NCBI RefSeq assembly: GCF_010389155.1
Contig: NC_057769.1
Coordinates: 18,414,735-18,478,734 of the forward strand
Reading direction: 5' to 3'
DNA length: 64,000 bases
Source: Erigeron canadensis
Lineage: Eukaryota; Streptophyta; Magnoliopsida; Asterales; Asteraceae
In this document: positions 56,395 through 64,000 of the stretch, in pieces
Numbering within the stretch: the first letter of the stretch is position 1
Layout: every line of letters begins with the position of its first letter
Made by a program: the position numbers and the translations under genes
The notes under the pieces: generated by a model
What the model was told of the DNA's origin: nothing
The model's database searches: none
The model's input: the letters and a program-made list of their open reading frames with translations, nothing else

Positions 56395-59287
56395 ACTTAT
56401 TTTGTTCTTGATACATTCTTAAAAACAAAATACAAAATTTGAAAAGACAAAATCAAATACAAAAATATAAAATTTTGAAAAATAACAAAAAGATTTTTTT
56501 TCTTAAAAGTGGTTTACATATACTATGTATGTAACCCGTGCTTTATTGATTTATTTATATCACAAGTGGCTTATACATACTCTGTGTATAACCCATTCTT
56601 CATTGTTTTATTTATTTCAAAGAGGCTTACATATACTCTGTATGTAACCCGCTCTTCAAATACTTTACATAAATTTATCAAATTTTAAATCTTCATGAAT
56701 TTTTCATTTTTACGTTTCTGTTGTTATACATATAGATTGATATAAGAAAACAAGGAATCGAACGCCTTTGTGTACTTCTAAGTGATTTTATATCAAAATG
56801 TATGTGTCATAGTAGTTGATTGATTACAAAACAAATTTGCTTAAATGTTTTATTGCATCCAACTTGTTGATGTAAGATGCGAAGGATCGAACGCCTTTGT
56901 GTACTCCCTAGCAGTCTTACTATGAACATTGTTGTTGAAGCAAAACTTTGTGTTTCTTAAAATCTTGTTCACGTTAGACTCTCAAATTTTTCTGTATATA
57001 TCACAACAAAGATTTTACTCTTTTTGATTTCACAAAAACAAATTTTTGCTCTACCTTTCTATGAAAAACATTTTGATCTACCTTTGCATAGATTAAGGGG
57101 GAGTTTGTGATTTCAAAACTTTCAAAAACATCAAATGTGTTATTAAATCTTTTCATACACATCTGATGGTTTTCAAATGACTTATCATCAATTGAAGATT
57201 CGGTGATTAGTTTGCACTTGAGCAATTCGTTCACTCCATGAACTTCATCATTGCCGATGAGTTCTAACCTCGGAGTATTCAATTCTTTCATTAGAGTGTA
57301 AGGGTATTTTGAGTGATGATGGTTTCGTGAAAATAGGATGGAGGGAGTAAAGTCGAAAAGTGAGAGGTTACGGTGATATGTTGTGAGAAAAGGGTTAAAA
57401 GAAATGATACCCTTCCCTAAATTCTCAAATCGCCGGGTGAAACAAATTTCTATCGGATGTCATTTGTTGATATCTTGATATAGACTTCATGGACCCAGTG
57501 AAGCGATGCACATCTTTACCTAACCACTCAAGTGTTTCTTAACAAATACTTGTTTCATTTCTCACGGAGATTTTCACATTTTCTATTGACTCTTCATTTG
57601 GAAGATGTTGATATTGAAAAAGGGCGACATTCTGCTCCAGTCCCCGACTTTAAGACACATTCGAGTCATATCTTTGTGATATTATTGTTTATCTATGTGA
57701 TACAGCAGGAACATTTGTAGTGATATCTTAATTGGTATTCCACGATGATCAAATGGAAATCCTACCAATGCTAACATCTTTTCCAACATTGAACGTAGGT
57801 CTCATAATTACATTTATGTGATTATTGAGTTACCGAGAAGTCTAACAGTGACCTCGGATTTTACCTAAAAGTCTTTAAGGATAATAGATTGTGGTTATCG
57901 AACGCTTCGGCTGTACTAACCATGATTTATATTCTTTGAAGCAATCTAGTGGTTGAAAAGCCGCAGACATAACTATGTTAGAACATTGCTTTGTGCATGG
58001 TTCAATGATACATAGGAAATCCGAAAAATGTAACACATTTTCTATCGGTCATTTCATTAATCCTTTTGATTTTTGAATATGTTAACGGATCATTTTTATC
58101 CGGTTTTTCATTTCTCATCTCACAAACATAAAAACCACCAACACCATTCTATAACATTTGTATCAACAACTTCAACCTTACTTTTAGTTAACCTTAGGAT
58201 TCTTTGGGTTGGGCTAATAGTTTGGGTTGATACGTTGATGGTTGATATTTCTCCATGTGTATCTAGTTTTAGTTTGTCATATTACTTGTGACATTTTCTC
58301 AATCAATGTTTGCATAATGACATTGGTTCTCAACTTTGTCATTATGAGGGGGAGAAAAGATTATGATTGATTAATTGGGGAAGAAATAAGATAGCAAGGA
58401 GAAAAGGTTGTATTGATTGGGTGTTTGGAGGTTGAAGATGGAGTTGAGAGAAAATAATTAGAGTGAATTGGAATGATTATTTTTAAATCTAGTTTCTTAT
58501 CTAGTTTCTTCAGATTAACTTGTCAAAGATTTTCAAAACATTTCAGTCAATTGAGCTCAGATTCTCACTAGATTTTAGTTGTTTGAGTTCTTGATTTTGA
58601 AAAAGGAGGAAATCTACATTGATTACAAAGATAAGAATGAGACCAAAGATGAAAGGATATTATCTCAAGATGGAACAAATGTTCAAAGATACTCCAAAAT
58701 GTTTACACTCATGGATTGAGGGGGAGCATGATTATCTCATAAGAGATTTATTCAAACTTCATTCAAATGTTTACTCTCCAAAGTGTTCAAGTTAAATGTG
58801 ACAAAGATCAAAGCTACAAAAAAAAAAAAGTTGAAAGATTGATTGGAAGATTCAAGACAAAGAAGTAAAATTTCAAAAGAGTCGTCATCAACATACTTCA
58901 TTGAAGATCTTCAAAGTCATACAATAACACTTGTTCAAGAAGCTCCAATGCATATATCAAGGGGGACAGTACAAATTCATGACACTTCAAGAATTAAAGA
59001 TTGAAGAATCAAAGACAAGTTCATACCTTCCGCACCTCAAAAGACAACTCTGATTCATGATTTAACAATCTTCAAAGATACAAGACTCACACACACATTT
59101 TATTCTCTTTTCAAAAAGGAACATTGAGAATCACTTCATGAATTAACTTCAAGATGTCCAAGACCAAGACTAAATCAAGTTCGCCAAAGACTTGTGTCTA
59201 CATACCAATTGTCTTCACCACCGGGCTCATCAAATTCATTCCTACAAGACAAAGATAACACATACTTCATTCATTACAATATATCAC
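56395..59287 (+). other. Copia C 3' non-coding region
   Basis: 2.9 kb between pol and the polypurine tract with no recognised domain on the plus strand. It holds a triple hairpin repeat (56505-56660) and a phrase TCGAACGCCTTTGTGTACT at about 56758 and 56887, with a related form near 57898. An antisense open frame at 57001-57291 has no recognisable domain. The last 700 bp are purine-rich with several GGGGGA runs. Confidence 0.75.
56505..56660 (+). repeat. Three covarying hairpin repeats in copia C 3' region
   Basis: Units at 56514-56534, 56571-56591 and 56627-56647, spaced 57 and 56 bp. Each is a 7-bp stem and a 7-nt loop TACT(A/C)TG, then CCC and CTT-like sequence. Stems are TTACATA/TATGTAA in units 1 and 3, and TTATACA/TGTATAA in unit 2. 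Two positions change on both sides together and keep pairing. Confidence 0.85.
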
Positions 59288-59298
59288 TAAGGGGGGAA
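59288..59298 (+). other. Polypurine tract of copia C
   Basis: A purine run (AAGGGGGGAA) immediately before the 3' LTR TG at 59299. Confidence 0.88.
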
Positions 59299-59620
59299 TG
59301 TTAGAAATCCAAAAATAGTGATAAATTGTAATTTAAGTTAGTGGACTTTTTTGTTGTAAAGTCATAGATAAATGATTTCTAAGGATGGGGGACTAGATGT
59401 GTTAATTAGCTTAATTGTATAGTTAGACTATAAATACCCCTCAACACCTTAGAAATCATAAGCCTTTTCCCCATTCCATTTCATTCCTGAAAATTTACAC
59501 ACACTTAATCCCAATCTTTCCTCTCTCTCTCTCTAGAAACACATACTAAAACACCAAGAACAGACACACACAAATCTACCATTGAATCTGTGAATTCGAA
59601 GCTCAAATCATGTTATTACA
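59299..59620 (+). repeat. 3' LTR of copia C (322 bp)
   Basis: TGTTAGAAATCC to TTATTACA, with a TATAAATA box at 59429-59436. It differs from the 5' LTR at a handful of positions. It is followed by ATTTT, the target duplication. Confidence 0.92.
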
Positions 59621-59625
59621 ATTTT

Positions 59626-60649
59626 TTTTTCTAAATAAAAACGGTTATATAATTAAATAATAAAAGGACATTTTTTTTCTTCGGAAAGGGAAGCCGGGAT
59701 TTAAACATATGCATGAACCATAGTGACCATGTTTAGGTGACCCACCTTAACTTGTTACATGATTAAGTAGTTCGGTAATTAGTAAGTTTATTAATTTTTG
59801 CTTGTTTATAAGTTGTATAAAGGTGATGCAAAAATTGTTTTCTTGAAAAAATATAAACTTGACTAAGAACTATCGAAATAAAGATTTCATTAATAAAATT
59901 GGAGTCTTACAACCTTTAGATACATCGGCTCACCCATTTGAACAAACTCTAAGAGAGGTATAAGTCAGAGTGCGTTAGCCTTCTAAAATGGCGGTTTTTA
60001 ATTGCGTCCATCGCAAACCTTTGCCCTTGCGCTTCTTTGTGCATTCAAATGGAGCTATCGAGCTCTCTTGTGTTGTCAAGACTATACAAATGATTTTATT
60101 AAATATTATGTTATGAAGATTATGCATGAGTCTTCATACATAAACTTTTGATTCACATCAAATGCATTACCCATTTAAAGTTAAGTCAATGTCACCCACT
60201 TTGCTTAGAACGCTTGCTAGTGCTTTTCGCTCCTATGTGAGACCATAAGCGAATTGTATCTCTTCAAGGTAGATTACCACTCCGTTGTGAGACCAGCGGT
60301 GGAATATCTACATGTTCTTAATTGGGCGACTTAAAACGAGTTAAGAGGTAAGATCCTTGACCCGTGGCATAATATGAGACAAAACATGTTTACAAAGCAC
60401 TTAATACCCCTTTAAAATGTTGATGTAAATCCCATATCTCTAGGAGTTACATGAATGCAATTATCATTTCACGATTACCTTTTGAATACCGTCATTTCTA
60501 GCTGATCAATAGATGAAATGATTGTATGTCAAGTTAGATCATAGCCTTAGTAAAAGTAATTTGTTAGATGAATTTAACAAGGATAAATTACATTTCTTAA
60601 GGATAATTATCGAAAATACCGATAATTGAACTTTTTGTTTGTTTTGAAG
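59626..60649 (+). other. Leader upstream of copia E gag, with two structured hairpins
   Basis: About 1 kb of non-coding sequence. No PBS or LTR end is recognisable here, which fits the idea that the E leader starts near 21130 and was split by F and C. Two hairpins with the same hexaloop lie at 60226-60253 and 60269-60311. A short inverted repeat GAGCT-ATCG-AGCTC lies near 60052-60065. Confidence 0.6.
60226..60311 (+). repeat. Pair of bulged hairpins with TGAGAC hexaloops
   Basis: Hairpin 1: lower stem TTCGCT/AGCGAA, 5' bulge CC, upper stem TATG/CATA, loop TGAGAC. Hairpin 2: outer stem GTAGAT/ATCTAC, then CCAC/GTGG, 5' bulge TC, upper stem CGTTG/CAGCG (one G-T pair), loop TGAGAC. Loop, bulge size and bulge side are the same, while stem sequences differ yet pair. 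Confidence 0.8.
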
Positions 60650-61330
60650 ATGGCAACAACAAATCCTTCTCAAAACATACACCAATCGGCTTTCAGGTCG
60701 ATGCTAGAAAGGGAAAGACTTTATGGAACCAAAGTTCAATGACTGGTTTCAAGTCATTGATGAGCAGACACAGTTGTTCCAAGAGCGAATGCTTCTACTT
60801 GAAAGTTGGCTGCATACAATGCTCGGTACGATAGACACAATGAGATTGCTTGTTTAATGTTGGGAAGCATGAATGTCGACCTTCAAAAGCAATTTGAAAA
60901 TTATTTTCCTCGTGATATGATTAACGAGCTCAAGTCTTTGTACGAAATGCAAGTCGGAGTGGAGTTGTTCGACCTAGTTGATCAACTTCATGTCTTGGAA
61001 TATGAGCAAGGAACATCGGTTAGTCCCCATGTACTCTATTTGAAGAGGTACTTTGGGCAATTAGAAATGTTGCATTATGCTTATCATCTGCCTATTACTA
61101 TTGGCATAAACCTAAAAAGGGGATTTTTTAGGAGTTCCTACGCAATTATAATATGCATAGCATGATTAGAACCACAGCTAAACTTCATGTGATGTTAATT
61201 GAGTATGAGAAAGAGCTTCCAAAGAAATCTGGTACACCCCAAGTTCTTATGATCAAGGGGGGAAAGGTTCAGAAAGCAAAATAACCGTAAGCTAAGGGTA
61301 AGAAGTTAGGTAAGAGAAAACAAGGTAGTC
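60650..61330 (+). pseudogene. gag: Copia E gag
   Basis: ATG 60650 gives M-A-T-T-N-P-S-Q-N, then F-R-S-M-L-E-R-E-R-L-Y-G-T and, after a frameshift near 60730, N-D-W-F. A second segment from about 60806 gives N-E-I-A-C-L-M-L-G-S-M and F-P-R-D-M-I-N-E-L-K-S-L-Y-E, typical of a copia gag (UBN2 type). Frame shifts at about 60730, 60800 and 61110 and several stops follow. The knuckle is not seen. A region near 61375-61460 (L-N-A-K-K-K, then S-I-F-T-I-E-L) matches the linker toward protease. Confidence 0.8.
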
Positions 61331-61859
61331 TTAAGTCTCAAAACCTTAAAAGACCATTTCGGTAAAAGTAGCATACATCTAAAGTATCTACTTGAGTTGA
61401 ATGCGAAGAAGAAGCAAGTTGGTTCGGCCAGTGCTTCAAGTATCTTCACAATTGAATTATATGTGTTGTTATACAAATAATAATTCAATAGCAAAAGAGT
61501 CAAGTTTAACTTGGACTCTAACTATCTTTGACATTGTCATCTTGTTTAATTTTGTCAAGAAAGGCATTTAAAGACTTCAAAGGGAGGGTGTCTTACAATC
61601 ATATGATGAATCATTTGATAAATGCATGTTTTTGACATTATCGTTAGCAAGAAACACATTGAAAATCTTCAGTATGAAGAAATCTTACTTCAAATGATGA
61701 ATGCGTTGTCATTAGCAAGAAAGCATACTTCAAATTGAAGGGATCTTAAAACCAAATGATGAATCATTTGACAAGAGATCGTTAAATCAAATGATGAATC
61801 ATTTGACAAATGCATGCCTTGTGTTTTCGGCAAGATGACAAGAATACCTTTTTCGCATA
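61331..61859 (+). pseudogene. Copia E gag-pol linker; protease missing
   Basis: After the short linker match ending near 61480, the sequence up to 61850 has no protease motif and no open frame of note. It is filled with imperfect repeats of an AAATGATGAATCATTTGA-like phrase (around 61598, 61690, 61755 and 61795). The aspartic protease and gag-pre-integrase appear replaced or decayed. Confidence 0.55.
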
Positions 61860-62560
61860 AAACCGGAGAGGGCTAAAGAATTACTTGGACTAATACATTC
61901 GGGTGTATGTAGCCCATTTAGGCATATGTCAAGGAAAGGTACTAGCTACTTCATCATTTATATGAATGATTTCAGTCATTATGGTTATGTTTGTTTGCGT
62001 AAACATAAACATGAAGTTTTCGAAATATTCAATGAGTTTAAAAATGAAGTAGGAAATCAACTCGGTAAAACCATCAAGATTCTTCGTTTGGATCGAGGTG
62101 GGAAATACTTAAGCAAAAGTTTAAGGATCATCTAAAAGCTTGTCAATTTATCCAAGAGCTTACTCCTATATAAGGGTATATTTGAAAGGAGAAATCAAAC
62201 CTTGTTGAACATGGTGAGAAAAACGATGAACCTTAAGACTTTCCCATTTCGTTTTGGGATTATGCTCTAGAGATTGCTGCATGCATTCTCAATATGGTTC
62301 CAACCAAGAAGGTTGACAAACACCGCATGAATTTTGGTATTAAGTGCATCTTTGTAGGAAACCCAAAGAAAACAATGGGTTACTACTTTACTTTCCTATC
62401 GGAAACATTGTCAAAGCATTTTTTTGATTTGCTAAGTTCCTTGAAAGGAAACTCATATCTCAAAAAGACAGTGGGAGGATTGTTGAACTTGATGAGGCTA
62501 AAGAAGATGTGTCAACTTCTGAAAGCACTATAAATCTTCAACTTGGGGGGGGGGAATGTT
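61860..62560 (+). pseudogene. pol: Copia E integrase, decayed
   Basis: From about 61870: E-R-A-K-E-L-L-G-L-I-H-S-G-V-C, then Y-F-I-I-Y-M-N-D-F-S and N-Q-L-G-K-T-I-K-I-L-R-L-D-R-G-G. The second catalytic region is R-L-D-R-G-G rather than the usual R-S-D-R-G-G, with the Asp retained. A stop lies near 62133. After a gap the E-R-R-N-type block and N-M-V-P-T-K-K-V-D-K (62294 on) appear, then G-Y-Y-F-type sequence. Several internal deletions. Confidence 0.8.
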
Positions 62561-62579
62561 CAAAGAGATGAATCTCTAG

Positions 62580-63640
62580 ATGAACTACAAGTTGAAGATT
62601 GTAATAAAGCGATTCCAATTCGTAGGTCCTTAACGACAATACGTGCTCGTGAAAGATTAAACCTTATGATTGAATCTGAAGAACACGTATTAAGAGATTT
62701 GAATTAACCTCCAAATTTCAATGCTGCATTATCTGACCCGGAGTCCGACAAGTGGCTTGAAGTTGCGGATGTGGAAATTAAATCCATGAAAGATAATCAA
62801 GTGTGGAGCTTGGTTGATCTTCCACCAAATGGTAGAACCGTTGGGTGTAAATGGATCTTCAAGAAGAAGACCGACATGGATGGAAATATACACATCTATA
62901 AAGCTCATCTTGTGGCGAAAGGTTATACTCAACTTTATGGAGTTGATTATGAGGAAACCTTTTCTCCCATTGTGAACATTAGAGCAATTAGGATCAGCAT
63001 AGCCATAGCAGTGTGCTATGACTATGAGATATGACAAATGAATGTCAAAACCGCTTTCATGAATGGTTTTCTAGACAAGGAAGTCTATATGGTACAACCA
63101 GAAGGTTTTGTCGATCCAAAACATCCCGACAAAGTGTGCAAACTTCAAAGGTCCATTTATGGATTGAAGCAAGCATTAAGGAGTTGGAATTAAAGGTTTG
63201 ATGAGGAAATCAAGAGGTTTGATTTTGCTTAAAATCCTTATGTGACATGTGTATATCGCAAAGCTAGTGGGAGTAATGTTACTTGGGTTAAAGTGACATT
63301 CAGTCTTGGAATCAAGATCTATAAAGATAGAAGTAAACGGTTGATTGGATTAAGTCAAAGTGCTTATATAGATAAGATCTTAAGGAGATTCAAGATGGAA
63401 AATTCTAAGCGCAAGAATTTGCCTATGCAAGAAAGACTTAATTTATCTAGCAAGAATGGTGCTTCTACACCTGAAGAAGTGGAGCGTATGAAAAGAATTC
63501 CTTATGCTTCGACGATGGGATCTATCATGTATGCGGTAAGATGCACTAGACCTGATGTTCTGTTCGCTCAAAATATTGTTAGCCGATATCAGCAAATCCT
63601 GGAGAGGATCATTGGAGTGCTGTGAAAAATATTCTTAAGT
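62580..63640 (+). pseudogene. pol: Copia E reverse transcriptase lacking its catalytic segment
   Basis: RVT_2 frame from about 62715: D-P-E-S-D-K-W-L, S-M-K-D-N-Q-V-W-S-L-V-D-L-P, G-C-K-W-I-F-K-K-K-T-D-M-D-G, V-A-K-G-Y-T-Q, F-S-P-I-V-N-I-R-A-I-R. A TGA near 63032 (W to stop likely) and others follow; then [20 protein letters not shown]. After Y-R-K-A-S-G-S-N-V-T (63251) the sequence jumps to L-G-I-K-I-Y, so the roughly 50 residues carrying Y-V-D-D are absent. It then continues S-M-E-N-type to R-C-T-R-P-D-V-L-F-A-Q-N. Confidence 0.85.
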
Positions 63641-64000
63641 ACATGCAAGCTACTAAAGAATTATTCTTGGTGTATGGTTGAAATCCCGATCAAAATTCAA
63701 ATGGTAATAGAATTTGTGATGTTGGATTTCATGACTAATGAAGATGTTTCAAGAATATCAGTCTGGATACGTCTTCGTTTTAAATTAAGACACGATGGAA
63801 TGCTTTAAGCTAAAAGCAAACCATAGTTGTTATGTATGTGACAGAGTCTGAGTATATTGTCGTCTCAGAGTAAACGACATGAAGGTTGTCTGGGTTAGAA
63901 AGTTTATTTTTGGAATTTAACATGGTAATCCTCAAATAACACACCCATGGAACTGTACTATGATAATTCGGGAGCAATTATCATTGCCAATGAACCTGGG
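63641..64000 (+). pseudogene. pol: Copia E RNase H, runs off window
   Basis: Decayed but recognisable: a T-E-S-E-Y-I-V-V-S-E block near 63845 (the S-S-T-E-A-E-Y-type Glu motif) and E-L-Y-Y-D-N-S-G-A-I-I-I-A-N-E-P-G in the last 50 bases (Asp motif). At least one frameshift lies between them. The element continues past the end of the window. Confidence 0.75.

Larger units (their letters stand above)
36802..59620 (+). mobile_element. SIRE-like Ty1/copia element C, 22.8 kb including nested gypsy D
   Basis: Layout: 317-bp LTR, initiator-Met-like PBS, 1.3-kb leader with a hairpin array, gag with a CCHC knuckle and long coiled coil, protease, integrase, RT, nested gypsy D (44602-55845), RNase H, 2.9-kb 3' non-coding region, polypurine tract and 322-bp LTR. 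Removing D rejoins R-P-D-I-M with F-A-T-C-M, restoring the pol frame. Gag with a long C-terminal coiled region and the RT block [10 protein letters not shown] with Y-V-E-Q fit the SIRE/Maximus side of copia; that lineage call is an inference. Confidence 0.92.

Noticed and set aside
1..64000. Host protein-coding genes, tRNA or rRNA genes
   Set aside because: Every frame with a recognisable domain belongs to an LTR element. I saw no tRNA-like cloverleaf or rRNA sequence; PBS matches are tRNA complements only.

Overview
This window is plant nuclear DNA made almost entirely of nested LTR retrotransposons. I found no host protein gene, rRNA, tRNA, CRISPR array or bacterial feature. Both Ty1/copia and Ty3/gypsy elements are present, with plant-type primer-binding sites (initiator-Met tRNA, and Asp tRNA for the Athila element). 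The gag and pol sequences look most like elements I associate with Asteraceae, but that is an impression from memory, not a database result.

Left block, 1-18.8 kb. The window opens inside a minus-strand copia element (A), seen as gag, PBS and 5' LTR (1-2234). A is inserted in the pol gene of a plus-strand copia element (B, 2235 onward). The 3' LTR of B is split by a 14.3-kb minus-strand Athila-type gypsy element (4373-18649) with a perfect 5-bp target duplication CAACC. The Athila has two LTRs, Asp-tRNA PBS, polypurine tract, gag, protease, RT, RNase H, integrase and a spliced env-like ORF, all broken. About 2.6 kb of its middle (about 9.0-11.64 kb), running from mid-integrase into env-like, is inverted. 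A truncated copia fragment of family A sits in its 5' LTR.

Middle block, 18.8-36.8 kb. A 1.4-kb foldback (long inverted repeat) is interrupted by a 533-bp solo LTR (target duplication GTCCC). A probable copia 5' LTR and PBS follow. Then comes a Tekay/Del-like chromovirus F (21199-36759, target duplication GTTGG) with 3.6-kb LTRs, an extra upstream ORF ending in a predicted membrane segment, and a nearly intact gag-pol. Its 3' LTR is composite: a diverged partial LTR copy joined to a copy resembling the 5' LTR.

Right block, 36.8-64 kb. A SIRE-like copia C (36802-59620, target duplication ATTTT) carries a second Tekay-like gypsy D on the minus strand (44602-55845, target duplication TATAA), inserted between its RT and RNase H. 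The window ends in copia E (gag at 60650, RT/RNase H to the end). E has no PBS near its gag. The LTR/PBS-like sequence at about 20.2-21.14 kb suggests E begins there and its leader was split by F and C.

The most unusual signal is a recurring architecture: non-coding parts of unrelated elements carry arrays of short hairpins. Copia C leader and gypsy D LTRs share the same GACGATCTT-type palindrome. Athila carries copies of CCACTGCGCCGCAGTGG. The copia C 3' region has three hairpins with compensatory base changes. The copia E leader has two bulged hairpins with the same TGAGAC loop. These are the best candidates for an undescribed system.
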